This document shows, piece after piece, positions 41,216-50,426 of a stretch of 64,000 nucleotides of DNA (its first letter is position 1; each line of letters begins with the position of its first letter). Source of the stretch: Glutamicibacter sp. PS (GTDB lineage: Bacteria > Actinomycetota > Actinomycetes > Actinomycetales > Micrococcaceae); the NCBI GenBank assembly GCA_031317595.1, contig JANCMB010000001.1, positions 1,482,971-1,546,970 on the forward strand, read 5' to 3'. The position numbers and the translations under genes are program-made. The notes under the pieces were generated by a model. That model searched no databases. It had not been told where the DNA came from and worked only from the letters and a program-made list of their open reading frames with translations.

Positions 41216-41301
41216 ATGCCTTCGCAACCGTTCTCCCCTAACGTGAGATCAAGGGTACCGCCTGCGAAAAGCTCCTAGACAAGCCTACACCATAATTCGG
41301 A

Positions 41302-42834
41302 CTACCTTGTACGCCCACGCTTCTCGCGGATGCGCATGGAGACCTCAATCGGGGTTCCCTCGAAGCCAAAAGTCTCGCGCAGGCGACGCGTGATGTAGCG
41401 ACGGTAGCCCGGATCAAGGAAGCCGGTGGTGAACAGCACGAAGCGCGGCGGGCGCGCTGAAGCCTGGGTGCCGAAGAGAATGCGTGGCTGCTTACCACCA
41501 CGCACGGGGTGCGGATGGGCGGCAACGAGCTCGCCAAGGAAAGCGTTGAGCTTCGAGGTCGGGATGCGCTTATCCCAGGACTCCAGCGCCGTCTCCAACG
41601 CCGGGACGAGCTTGTCCTTGTGCCAACCGGTACGCGCCGAAATGTTTACGCGCGGTGCCCATTCGATGTGCGAAAGGTCACGGTCGATTTCCTGCTCCAG
41701 GTAGACGCGACGATCCTCGTCCATGGTGTCCCACTTATTGATGGCCAGCACCAGGGCACGCCCGGCTTCGATGGTCATCTGGATGATGCGCACGTCCTGT
41801 TCGGAGACGACCTCATCGGCGGCCAGTAGCACCACGGCCACCTCAGCCTTCTCCAGGGCCGCCTGGGTACGCAGCGAGGCGTAGTAGTCCGAGCCTACCG
41901 CCATGTGCTGGCGACGGCGGATACCGGCGGTGTCCACGAATCGCCAGACCTGGCCGCCGAGCTCAACGAGCTCATCCACCGGGTCACGGGTGGTACCGGC
42001 GTAGTTATCAACGACCACGCGCTCGGCACCGGCGAGCTTGTTCAGCAGCGAGGACTTGCCCACATTCGGGCGGCCGATCAAGGCGATGCGGCGCGGGCCA
42101 CCGCGCGGGATCACTCCCCCGTAGGCCGAGTGTTCGGGTAGCTTCTCCATGACCGCGTCGAGCAGGTCGGCGGTACCACGGCCGTGCAGGGCCGAAACCG
42201 GCCACGGCTGACCAAAGCCTAGGCCCCATAGCACCGCGGCCTCGGCTTCCTGGTTGAAATCGTCGACCTTGTTGGCCACCAGGAACACCGGCTTCTTCTT
42301 GCGGCGGAGCATCTTCACCACGGCTTCGTCGGTGGCCGTGGCCCCCACGTGGGAGTCGACCACGAAGACGATCGCGTCGGCCACATCGGCGGCAATTTCT
42401 GCCTGCTCGGCGACCGAGGCGTGAATGCCCTTGGCGTCGTGTTCCCAGCCACCGGTGTCCACGATGGTAAAGGGGCGGCCCATCCACTCGGCCTGATAGG
42501 AAACGCGGTCACGGGTCACGCCCGGGACGTCCTCCACCACGGCTTCGCGGCGGCCGAGGATGCGGTTGACCAGCGTGGACTTACCGACGTTGGGGCGGCC
42601 GATAACGGCCAGCACCGGCGGGATAACGACGTCTTCGTCATCGGCGGAGGTGTCATCCAGCCCGGCCAGCAGGGCCGCGTCCTCCTCATCCAGCTCGTAG
42701 TCTTCCAGTCCGCTTAGCAGCGCTTGGGCACGGATCGCCGCGTCGTCGTCGCTCAGCTCGGCCAGGCGCTCGGCGATATCGTCGCTGGCGGCGGGGATGT
42801 AGTCCTCGTCGTAGGCGGGATTGTTCTCGCTCAT
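41302..42834 (-). CDS. der: Ribosome-assembly GTPase Der (EngA)
   Basis: The 510-aa protein has two GTPase domains: [14 protein letters not shown] and NKVD in the first; [14 protein letters not shown] and NKWD in the second. A C-terminal KH-like domain follows. It has the acidic N-terminal extension (about 75 residues) seen in actinobacterial Der. It matures the 50S subunit. ATG 42834 has AAAGGG upstream. It is the last gene of the parA-scpA-scpB-rluB-tyrA-cmk-der series. Confidence 0.95.
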   Translation of the reverse strand: MSENNPAYDEDYIPAASDDIAERLAELSDDDAAIRAQALLSGLEDYELDEEDAALLAGLDDTSADDEDVVIPPVLAVIGRPNVGKSTLVNRILGRREAVVEDVPGVTRDRVSYQAEWMGRPFTIVDTGGWEHDAKGIHASVAEQAEIAADVADAIVFVVDSHVGATATDEAVVKMLRRKKKPVFLVANKVDDFNQEAEAAVLWGLGFGQPWPVSALHGRGTADLLDAVMEKLPEHSAYGGVIPRGGPRRIALIGRPNVGKSSLLNKLAGAERVVVDNYAGTTRDPVDELVELGGQVWRFVDTAGIRRRQHMAVGSDYYASLRTQAALEKAEVAVVLLAADEVVSEQDVRIIQMTIEAGRALVLAINKWDTMDEDRRVYLEQEIDRDLSHIEWAPRVNISARTGWHKDKLVPALETALESWDKRIPTSKLNAFLGELVAAHPHPVRGGKQPRILFGTQASARPPRFVLFTTGFLDPGYRRYITRRLRETFGFEGTPIEVSMRIREKRGRTR

Positions 42835-42923
42835 GTTTTCCCTTTCGGACCGTGGCCGGTTTCGGCCAGCGGCGTTGATCTTCGTCGGCTCTCGCCGAGG
42901 ATGGGCACCTAGGTGGTTTAGTT

Positions 42924-43595
42924 CTAGCTTTGTTGTGCCGCGCCGATGGCGTCAAGCACAGCCTGCACGGTCTGCTCGAAGTCCAGTTCCGAGGAGTCCA
43001 CCGTGATGACTCCGTCGGCCGCGGCGGTAAAGTTCACCACGGTCGAGTCTTTCTTGTCTCGTTCAATCACCTGCGTGGCCAGTTGTTCCTGGCTCTGCTG
43101 TCCGCCCAGCTGCAGGCCACGGCGGCGCAGTCGGGCCTCTTCCGAGGCGGTGAGCAGGATGCGGGCCTGAGCTTCGGGGGCGACCACCGTGGTGATATCG
43201 CGGCCTTCGGCGACGATCCGCTCGTGTTCGGCAATGATCTGCTGCTGGCGGCGCACCAGTTCGGCGCGTGCCTGCAGGTTGGTGGCCACCGCAGAAACCT
43301 GCTCAGAGATGCGCGGTTCGCGAATCTGCTCGGTCACGTTCTGCCCGGCGATCAGCACCTGCTCGTGATCGGGGTCGGTCGAAATCTTCAGGTCCGCCTG
43401 CTCAACGGCCTCGGCGACGGCCTGCGCGTCATTCAGGTCGGTCCCTTCGGCAAGCACCGCGAAGGTCACCGCCCGGTACATCGCCCCGGTATCCAGGTAG
43501 GCGGCGCCTAGGCGTCGGGCGACGGCCTTGGAGACCGACGACTTTCCCGACCCGCTGGGACCGTCGATGGCCACTACCAATGTGTTTTCGCTCAT
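42924..43595 (-). CDS. cmk: Cytidylate kinase
   Basis: The 223-aa protein has P-loop [11 protein letters not shown], then [12 protein letters not shown] and the NMP-binding/lid segments ([36 protein letters not shown]). It phosphorylates CMP and dCMP. ATG 43595 overlaps the tyrA stop as ATGA. Confidence 0.95.
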   Translation of the reverse strand: MSENTLVVAIDGPSGSGKSSVSKAVARRLGAAYLDTGAMYRAVTFAVLAEGTDLNDAQAVAEAVEQADLKISTDPDHEQVLIAGQNVTEQIREPRISEQVSAVATNLQARAELVRRQQQIIAEHERIVAEGRDITTVVAPEAQARILLTASEEARLRRRGLQLGGQQSQEQLATQVIERDKKDSTVVNFTAAADGVITVDSSELDFEQTVQAVLDAIGAAQQS

Positions 43596-44695
43596 TGCGC
43601 TACCTTCCATCCGTTGCTGCTGAGCACGCTAATCAATTCCTCCCGGCGGCCCGGAAGCACCGAAATGTCCACCAGGCCGACCTGATAACCGGCCGAGTGT
43701 TCCATGCGCAGATCTTCGAGGTTGATTCCGGCTTCACCGATTTCGGCAAGCAGCCGCGCGATCTGTCCCGGCTTGTCGTCGACTAGGACGGTGACCTGCG
43801 CGAAGGCCTGCGGCGGTGCACCGTGTTTGCCCGGGATACGGGCGTGACCGGCGTTGCCCTCGGTCATCAGCTCGGAGAGATCCAGCAGGGCTCCGGGGCC
43901 CTGCGGATCCTTCAGCGTGGCAATGAGCCGGTCAAGATCCTGCTTCATCCCGCTGAGAATCGGAATAAGTGCCTCGGCATTATGCGCGAAAATCTGAATC
44001 CACAATTTTTCGTCGCTGGCCGCGATGCGCGTGGTATCTCGCAATCCGTTGCCAGCCAGCGCCAGCTGATGCGCCGGGGCGTTGAGCAGCCGGGAGGCGA
44101 TCATCGAGCTGGCCGCCTGTGGGAAGTGGCTGATCAGCGCCACCGATTCGTCGTGCTCGCGCGGGCTCATCCGGTGCACCGTGGCCCCTAGGTCGATGGC
44201 CAGCGCTTCGGCGGTTTTGACCGCCGAGGGCGCCGCCTGTTCATGGGCGCACAGCACCCACGGCATGGCGGTGAACAGCGCCCCACGCGCGGCCGAGGGG
44301 CCGGACTTTTCACGTCCGGCCATCGGGTGGGTGCCCACGTAGCGGGCCAGAGCTTCGGGTTCCACGCGCTCATCGGCGCGCACCGCGTCGAGAATCGAGC
44401 CCTTGACGCTGGCGATATCCACCACCACGGCGCTCGGGTAGTCCTCGAGCGCCTGCACCACAAGCCCCGCGGTGACATCCGGTGGCGCACCGATAACGAC
44501 GAGCTCCGGGGCGATGGGCTGCTCCGTATCCAGTGCATACCCGGCCCCGATGTCCACGGCGATACCCTGTGCGGTAGGGGAAATATCGCTCAGGTAGACA
44601 TCCACGCCCTTCTGGCGCAGGCCAAGTCCCACCGAGGTTCCCAGCAGGCCGGTGCCGATCACCAGCACCGGTCCGGCCAGATGCGACGATCCCAT
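43592..44695 (-). CDS. tyrA: Prephenate dehydrogenase with ACT domain
   Basis: The 367-aa protein has an N-terminal NAD-binding GTGLLGTSVGLGLRQKG, then SVKGSIL and HPMAGREKSGP. A C-terminal ACT domain (VTVLVDDKPGQIARLLAEIG, residues about 290-360) probably gives tyrosine feedback control. It converts prephenate to 4-hydroxyphenylpyruvate. It is closely spaced with rluB (two bases) and cmk (overlap). Confidence 0.93.
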   Translation of the reverse strand: MGSSHLAGPVLVIGTGLLGTSVGLGLRQKGVDVYLSDISPTAQGIAVDIGAGYALDTEQPIAPELVVIGAPPDVTAGLVVQALEDYPSAVVVDIASVKGSILDAVRADERVEPEALARYVGTHPMAGREKSGPSAARGALFTAMPWVLCAHEQAAPSAVKTAEALAIDLGATVHRMSPREHDESVALISHFPQAASSMIASRLLNAPAHQLALAGNGLRDTTRIAASDEKLWIQIFAHNAEALIPILSGMKQDLDRLIATLKDPQGPGALLDLSELMTEGNAGHARIPGKHGAPPQAFAQVTVLVDDKPGQIARLLAEIGEAGINLEDLRMEHSAGYQVGLVDISVLPGRREELISVLSSNGWKVAQ

Positions 44696-44697
44696 GC

Positions 44698-45786
44698 TTA
44701 CATCCCCACCAGTGCCATCAGGTGCCCAACCTCCTGGTTACCCAGCTGACGGATGGTGCCCTGCTTCTGATCGCCGAGCTGCACCGGGCCGATGGCGACG
44801 CGCACCAGACGCTGAACCGGGTGACCTACGGCGTCGAACATGCGGCGCACAATGCGGTTTCGTCCCGAGTGCAAAGTGACCTCGACCATCACGGATTTCG
44901 GGGTCGTGTCAATGATGCGGAAATCATCCACATTCGCCCAGCCGTCCTCGAGCTTCACGCCCTGACGCAGGGTATTTCCCACCGAGCGCGGCAGTGGTCC
45001 GGGCACCTGCACCAGATAGGTCTTGGGCACCTCGTACTTGGGGTGCTGCAGCCGGTTGGCCAGTTCACCGTCGTTGGTCAGGATCAGCAGGCCCTCGGTT
45101 TTGTAATCCAAGCGGCCGACGTGGAACAGGCGCAGCGACTGGTGCTGGTTCTTGAAGTAGTCGGAGATGGTGCGGCGGCCCTCGGGGTCATCCATCGTGC
45201 ACATCACGTGCTTTGGCTTGTTGAAGACGAAGTACTTCAGCGCGGTGTTCAGCTGCAGACGCATCCCGTCCACATGGATGGAGTCGCGTTCTGGGTCCAC
45301 CCGGGCACCAAGTTCGACCACGAGCTGGCCGTTGACTTCCACGCGGCCCTCGGTAATCATCTGTTCGCAGACGCGGCGCGAGGCGACCCCGGCGTTGGCC
45401 ATCACCTTTTGCAGGCGTATACCGTCCTGCTCGTTGTTCGCCGCGGCTTGGCTGGCGGCACGGGCCTGAGCCCGGGCGCGCTGCGTCGGACGGGCGTAGT
45501 TGCTGGGCACCGACTTCCCGAAACGCTCCTTGGCAAAGGCGCGCTCGGACTTGCGGGCCGGGGCCGCGCTCTCGGACTTTTTGCGCCCCTGCTGGGCACC
45601 GGGCTTCGACCCGGAGGCCGCCCCCTTAGCGTATCCCTTGCCAGCGGCGGAGCCGGAAGGCTTACCGCCGGTGGGCTTACCGCCGCGCGGGCCGCCCTTG
45701 GCGCCGAAATTCTTTGCGCCGCTGTTCTTGGCCCCGAAATTTTTGCCGCCGCGGGCCGGACGGCCGGAGGAGGAACGGTTATTCAT
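44698..45786 (-). CDS. rluB: 23S rRNA pseudouridine synthase (RluB family)
   Basis: The 362-aa protein has an S4 domain (IRLQKVMANAGVASRRVCEQ) and the pseudouridine synthase core with GRLDYKTEGLLILTNDGEL (catalytic Asp) and GRNRIVRRMFDAVGHPV. The first ~115 residues are a low-complexity Gly/Lys/Ala/Ser extension with NFGAK-type repeats. This long basic tail, common in actinobacterial RluB-like proteins, may bind rRNA. Confidence 0.92.
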   Translation of the reverse strand: MNNRSSSGRPARGGKNFGAKNSGAKNFGAKGGPRGGKPTGGKPSGSAAGKGYAKGAASGSKPGAQQGRKKSESAAPARKSERAFAKERFGKSVPSNYARPTQRARAQARAASQAAANNEQDGIRLQKVMANAGVASRRVCEQMITEGRVEVNGQLVVELGARVDPERDSIHVDGMRLQLNTALKYFVFNKPKHVMCTMDDPEGRRTISDYFKNQHQSLRLFHVGRLDYKTEGLLILTNDGELANRLQHPKYEVPKTYLVQVPGPLPRSVGNTLRQGVKLEDGWANVDDFRIIDTTPKSVMVEVTLHSGRNRIVRRMFDAVGHPVQRLVRVAIGPVQLGDQKQGTIRQLGNQEVGHLMALVGM

Positions 45787-45842
45787 GCTGTGGGTATCCC
45801 CTTGGTCAGTCGTTGAGCGTACCTATTGTCTCGCCTTGGCGC

Positions 45843-46433
45843 TTAGGCCAGGTCGGTTGCCGAGTCCAGCGATTCGAGGTCCTGCACACCGGGCAGGTAG
45901 GGAGCCAATGCCGGAAGTTCGTCAAGCGAATCCAGCCCGAGACGTTCTAGGAAGTACTCGGTGGTCACATACAGGGTGGCCCCGCCTTCGCCCACCTCGC
46001 CATAGGCGGCGATGAGCCCGCGGGTCTGCAAAGTGCGCACCACGGAATCGACGTTGACACCTCGAATCGCCGAAATACGTCCACGCGAGACCGGCTGTCG
46101 GTAGGCGATGACAGCCAGGGTTTCTAGGGCCGCCTGCGAAAGGCGTGCTGTTTGCCCGTCGAGCACATAACTGGAGACGAATTCGGCGTAATCGCGCCGC
46201 GAATAGAAACGCCACCCGGAGGCAACGCGTCGCAATTCAAATCCGCGCAAGCGATCGGTACTATCATACTCGCTAGCCAGCGCCTCTAGGGTCTGGCTGA
46301 CGCGGGCTTCCGGAACCTGAAAGAGTTGTGCCAAACGCCCTACCGGCACCGGCGAGTCGGCCACCATCAGCACCGCTTCGAGCCCGGCCGACAGACCTCC
46401 CGGCAGCTCGTCGATGCGGGGAACCTCACTCAT
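45843..46433 (-). CDS. scpB: Segregation and condensation protein B
   Basis: The 196-aa protein consists of two winged helices (LEAVLMVADSPVPVGRLAQLF; LSQAALETLAVIAYRQPVSR; GRISAIRGVNVDSVVRTLQTRGLI). ScpB binds ScpA and the SMC ATPase to form the condensin complex. ATG 46433 overlaps scpA by eight bases; longer in-frame starts fall within scpA. Confidence 0.93.
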   Translation of the reverse strand: MSEVPRIDELPGGLSAGLEAVLMVADSPVPVGRLAQLFQVPEARVSQTLEALASEYDSTDRLRGFELRRVASGWRFYSRRDYAEFVSSYVLDGQTARLSQAALETLAVIAYRQPVSRGRISAIRGVNVDSVVRTLQTRGLIAAYGEVGEGGATLYVTTEYFLERLGLDSLDELPALAPYLPGVQDLESLDSATDLA

Positions 46434-47322
46434 GATCCTGCTCACCTTTCGCCTCGTACTCATCCTCCAGCGCCTGCGCATCGAAGCTCACCTCACGGTG
46501 CAGTTCGACGGTTAGCTCCCCCAGCGCATGCTCCTGCAGGAAACTCACGCTGCGCTGGCGGAACATTTCCAGTAGCGCCAGGAAGCGAACCACCCGCACC
46601 AGATGGGTATCGGCGTCGGCGACCAGCTCGACGAAGGTGGCCCTTCCGCGCTCAACCAGCATTGCCTCAATGGCCTGTGCTTCCTGGGCAATGGTGACCG
46701 CCGCCCCGTGCAAGTGCCCGACCCCCACCTCGGTGGCCGGTTCGGGTTTCGGAGCCAGCGCCGCCTGGGCTAAGGCCGCTAACGCGTCCGGTGACAGGTC
46801 AAAGACCAGCGGGGGCAAAAGCTGGGCGTACTGCTCCTCGAGGGCCACATCGCGTGGGTGCCGCGAGGACAACGCATCGTAACGATCGGCGATCCACCCG
46901 GCCGCCTCCTTGAAGGCCTTGTACTGCAGCAGGCGGGCGAAGAGCAGATCGCGCTCCTCGAGTAGCTCGAAGTCTTCCTCACTGGCCATCTCGCCGCGCG
47001 GTAGCAACCGAGCGGCCTTGAGATCCAGCAGGGTCGAGGCGACCACAAGGAATTCGGTGGTTTCATCCAGTACGCGCAGGCTGCTGCCATCCGCGGCGGC
47101 CTGCAACTGCTTGATGTAACCAATGAACTCATCGGTGACCTCCGCCAGCGCCACTTCGGTGATTTCCAATTCTCGCTTGGTAATCAGGTGTAGCAACAGG
47201 TCGAAGGGGCCGGAGAAATTCTCCAGCGCGAGACGAAAGCCCGCGGACTGCTCGGGCGACGCGGTCTGCGGCCCGGGAACTTCCGGAGGCACGCTGACCG
47301 GTTCGGCGAGCATCGTACTCAT
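46426..47322 (-). CDS. scpA: Segregation and condensation protein A (kleisin)
   Basis: The 298-aa protein has the N-terminal kleisin block FRLALENFSGPFDLLLHLIT, the ASTLLDLKAARLLP segment and a C-terminal winged helix (VRVVRFLALLEMFRQRSVSF). It bridges SMC heads. The start ATG 47322 overlaps the parA stop by one base, so the three genes are coupled. Confidence 0.93.
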   Translation of the reverse strand: MSTMLAEPVSVPPEVPGPQTASPEQSAGFRLALENFSGPFDLLLHLITKRELEITEVALAEVTDEFIGYIKQLQAAADGSSLRVLDETTEFLVVASTLLDLKAARLLPRGEMASEEDFELLEERDLLFARLLQYKAFKEAAGWIADRYDALSSRHPRDVALEEQYAQLLPPLVFDLSPDALAALAQAALAPKPEPATEVGVGHLHGAAVTIAQEAQAIEAMLVERGRATFVELVADADTHLVRVVRFLALLEMFRQRSVSFLQEHALGELTVELHREVSFDAQALEDEYEAKGEQDHE

Positions 47323-48218
47323 TAGGGGGCGCCGCCACGGTAGATCAGTTCACGCGCCAGGTTGCGGTAGGCCTCGGCCCCCGGGTGGTTCGCCGCATAA
47401 GACGTAATGGGCTCGGCGGCGACGTTCGCGTCGGCGAACTTAATGGTGCGCTTGATGACGGTCTCGAAGAGCTTCTCCCCGAAGGCCTCGTCGAGTCGGG
47501 TGATGACCTCGCGGCTGTGCAGGGTGCGTGCGTCATACATCGTCGCCAGCACACCGTCGACCTCGAGCACCTGGTTGAGCCGGTCCTTGACCTTGTCGAT
47601 GGTTTCCATCAACAAGGCGACCGCACGCAAGGCGAAGAACTCGGCCGTCAACGGGATGATGACCCCGTGCGCGGCGGTCAGCGCGTTGATGGTCAAAAGC
47701 CCCAGGGACGGCTGGCAGTCGATCAGCACCACATCGTAATCATCGATGACATCGCGCAACGCACGTTCCAGTGCCTGCTCACGAGCGACCTCGTTGACCA
47801 GCTGGACTTCGGCGGCCGACAGGTCGATATTTGCCGGCACCAGATCGATGTTCTCGGTCTCGGTATTGCGAATCACGTCGCGAATTCCGGTGTTGCGATC
47901 CATCAACACGTTGTAGACGGTCAGTTCGAGTTCGTGGGGGTTCATCCCATAACCAGCCGAGAGTGCGCCCTGCGGGTCGAAATCGACCAGTAGCACCTTG
48001 CGTCCGTACTCGGCTAGCGCCGCGGCCAGGTTAATGGTCGAGGTGGTTTTACCCACCCCGCCCTTTTGATTCACCATGGCGATGACGCGGGCCGGGCCGT
48101 GCGAGGGCAACGGTGCCGGCTCCGGGAAAATGGTCAGGGGTTTGCCGGTGGGACCAACGGGCTTGGGCTCTTTCAGCAGCCCGGCGCCGCGGATTTTCCC
48201 AGCTTGTTGCTCACTCAC
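47322..48218 (-). CDS. parA: ParA-family ATPase linked to scpAB
   Basis: The 298-aa protein has deviant Walker A NQKGGVGKTTS, A' LLVDFDPQGALS and Walker B VLIDCQPSLGLL. GTG 48218 (SEQQAGKIRGAG) is chosen; an in-frame TTG at 48287 has no ribosome site. In actinobacteria this ParA commonly stands between xerD and scpA; here about 10 kb of other genes lie between it and xerD. Confidence 0.9.
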   Translation of the reverse strand: MSEQQAGKIRGAGLLKEPKPVGPTGKPLTIFPEPAPLPSHGPARVIAMVNQKGGVGKTTSTINLAAALAEYGRKVLLVDFDPQGALSAGYGMNPHELELTVYNVLMDRNTGIRDVIRNTETENIDLVPANIDLSAAEVQLVNEVAREQALERALRDVIDDYDVVLIDCQPSLGLLTINALTAAHGVIIPLTAEFFALRAVALLMETIDKVKDRLNQVLEVDGVLATMYDARTLHSREVITRLDEAFGEKLFETVIKRTIKFADANVAAEPITSYAANHPGAEAYRNLARELIYRGGAP

Positions 48219-48331
48219 GATCGAAGACCACACTTCCGGCTCGGTTGGTACGTACTTACCCTCAAGTTTATGGCGTGGGCACGACAAGATTCGTCGTTTT
48301 TGCCCGTCACGGCGAGCCTTTACCTTGAACC

Positions 48332-48814
48332 TTAACTCAAAGCTTGGGGGTCAGCTGAATGCGGTACGGCGGCGGAAATTTGCTCGGCTGCGTGATCGAA
48401 AGCCAACGGCAACAGGTCCGGAGCCGCCACACTGCGTGAGCCCGACGACGTCGGCACAATCACCCGGATCGTCGGGTAAGCATCGGCGAGTACCTGCCTG
48501 CACCGGCCGCAAGGACTTTTGACGCCGCGACCGTGATTGCCCACCGCCACAATCACTTGCGGATCGCGGGCCCCAGCGGCCCGCGCGGCGGCGAGCACGA
48601 CAAGCTCCGCGCAGGGTCCTCCGGTGAAGTGATACAGGTTTACCGCGCTATGTCGCGATCCGTCGCCGGCAACGAGTGCCGCGGCCATGGTGTGCCGCCC
48701 GTCTTGCCCGGGACCAGCATCGGTGTTGCTCTCGATGGTGTGTTCGGCGAGCGCGAGCAGGGCCCAGTCATCGTCGGTCAGTTCGCGGGCCGAGGCCGGC
48801 AAGTTTTCGTTCAT
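48332..48814 (-). CDS. Blasticidin-S-deaminase-like cytidine deaminase
   Basis: The 160-aa protein shows VNLYHFTGGPCAELVVLAAA and KSPCGRCRQVLADAYP, which from memory are nearly the sequence of fungal blasticidin-S deaminase (BSD). Zinc ligands are C68, C102 and C105, with catalytic E70. The CAE rather than HAE motif is general in tetrameric cytidine deaminases; the YHFTGGPCAEL context points to BSD. It may detoxify peptidyl-nucleoside antibiotics or act on ordinary cytidine. ATG 48814 has AGGA seven bases upstream. Confidence 0.82.
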   Translation of the reverse strand: MNENLPASARELTDDDWALLALAEHTIESNTDAGPGQDGRHTMAAALVAGDGSRHSAVNLYHFTGGPCAELVVLAAARAAGARDPQVIVAVGNHGRGVKSPCGRCRQVLADAYPTIRVIVPTSSGSRSVAAPDLLPLAFDHAAEQISAAVPHSADPQALS

Positions 48815-48888
48815 GACAGGATCCTAGACCTCCGCTACGCCGCACAGAACTGCGCACGGCGTCCAGTAGTGGACCGATGGCGCTTCAC

Positions 48889-48933
48889 AACAACACTGCT
48901 GCACGGTGCGAGGCACCATGCAGCAGTGTTGTT
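48889..48933 (-). terminator. Terminator between dctA and the deaminase gene
   Basis: AACAACACTGCTGCA pairs perfectly with TGCAGCAGTGTTGTT around a loop containing a further short stem. Confidence 0.8.
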
Positions 48934-48948
48934 ACGACGTTTTCCCTT

Positions 48949-50244
48949 TTAGTGAGCAGTCACGTCCAAGCTAGTTTCGTCAAAGGGCCGTTCACCGCCT
49001 AGTACGGCACGGGCCTGTGCAATATCCAGCTCGCCGGTCCATTTGCCGATGAGCAAGGTGGCCACCGCATTGCCGGTGAAGTTGGTCAGCGCACGAGCCT
49101 CGGACATGAACTTGTCGATACCCACGATGACGCCCATCCCGCCGAGCAGTTCCGGACGGTGCGCTTGCAGGCCTGCGGCGAGGGTCGCCAGTCCCGCGCC
49201 GGTGACACCGGCCGCTCCCTTGGAGGCGATGATCATGAACACCAGCAGACCGATCTGCTCGCCGAGGTTCATCGGCATGTTCATCGCGGTCGAGACGAAC
49301 AAGGCGGCCATGGTCAGGTAAATCGCGGTGCCATCGAGGTTGAAGGAGTAGCCGGTGGGCACGGTGATACCTACCACCGGCTTGGAGACGCCGGCGTGTT
49401 CCATCTTGGCGATGAGCCGCGGCAGGGCGGACTCGGAGGAAGACGTCGAGAAGATCAGCAGGTATTCCCGGGCCAGGTACTTCAGCAAGGCGAAAATGTT
49501 CAGGCCGGTCACCAGGCGCAGCAGGGAGCCGAGGACGACGGTGATAAACAGGGCGCAGGTGAGGTAGAACGCGCCCATGAGAATGGCCATCGAGCCGATT
49601 GCGGCCCACCCGGTGGCACCGACCACGGCGGCGATCGCACCAAAGGCACCGATCGGAGCGATCCACATGATCATCATCATGATCTTGAAAACAACCAGCT
49701 GAATGTTCTTCACCGCGGTGATCACCGGTTTGCCGGCTTCCCCCATGGATTGCAAGGCGAAGCCCACGAGGATCGCCAGAACCAAAGTAGGTAGCACCGG
49801 AATGTCACCGGGGATCATTTCCAACAGGAAGGCAACGGTCGCATTTTCCTGACCGCCTCCGGACTGGTACGGAGAAAGCTCCAGCCCCTCACCCGGATGG
49901 ATCACGTTACCCACGAGCAGGCCGATCCCCAGTGCAAGGGTGGACATGGCCAAGAAGTACAGCATCGCCAGACCGCCGACTTTCCCCACGGTGGCTGCTT
50001 TGGCGATAGAGCCAATGCCCAGCACAATCGTGCAGAAAATGACCGGGGCAATAATCATCTTGATCAGGGCCACGAAGCCGGTACCCAGCGGCTTGAGCGC
50101 CTTACCGACTTCCGGAGCCACTAGGCCAAGCGTGGCCCCGAGGACCACTGCGGCAATCACCGCGATATACAGCCAGTGGGTGCGATCCTTGCGGCGCTTG
50201 GTGGGTTGTTGCGGCTCGGGGTTCCGAGTAATGGTCTGGGCCAT
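48949..50244 (-). CDS. dctA: C4-dicarboxylate:cation symporter DctA
   Basis: The 431-aa protein has about eight to nine TM segments and the DAACS signature serine motif STSSSESALP, with TGYSFNLDGTAIYLTMAA and the NFTGNAVATLLIGKW substrate region. It imports succinate, fumarate or malate. ATG 50244 has AAGGAG six bases upstream. The divergent histidine kinase and regulator on the other strand are its probable control. Confidence 0.93.
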   Translation of the reverse strand: MAQTITRNPEPQQPTKRRKDRTHWLYIAVIAAVVLGATLGLVAPEVGKALKPLGTGFVALIKMIIAPVIFCTIVLGIGSIAKAATVGKVGGLAMLYFLAMSTLALGIGLLVGNVIHPGEGLELSPYQSGGGQENATVAFLLEMIPGDIPVLPTLVLAILVGFALQSMGEAGKPVITAVKNIQLVVFKIMMMIMWIAPIGAFGAIAAVVGATGWAAIGSMAILMGAFYLTCALFITVVLGSLLRLVTGLNIFALLKYLAREYLLIFSTSSSESALPRLIAKMEHAGVSKPVVGITVPTGYSFNLDGTAIYLTMAALFVSTAMNMPMNLGEQIGLLVFMIIASKGAAGVTGAGLATLAAGLQAHRPELLGGMGVIVGIDKFMSEARALTNFTGNAVATLLIGKWTGELDIAQARAVLGGERPFDETSLDVTAH

Positions 50245-50426
50245 AGCGTGCTCCTTGGTGCTACACAATGATGTGAGGCGCCGATGTCGACTCGGTGGTC
50301 GTCACGGCGGACTCAAGTAGTTCGTCACCTATCCTGCGCGCTAAGGTGATCAGGGTCTCATTTGCGTTCATATTGAACATGGCGGCGTCTCGGCACGCGG
50401 TTAGCGATCAGGAAGGCGGAGGACAG

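Noticed and set aside
44722-45816. 364-codon plus-strand open frame
   Set aside because: Antisense to rluB, including its low-complexity tail, which keeps the reverse frame open.
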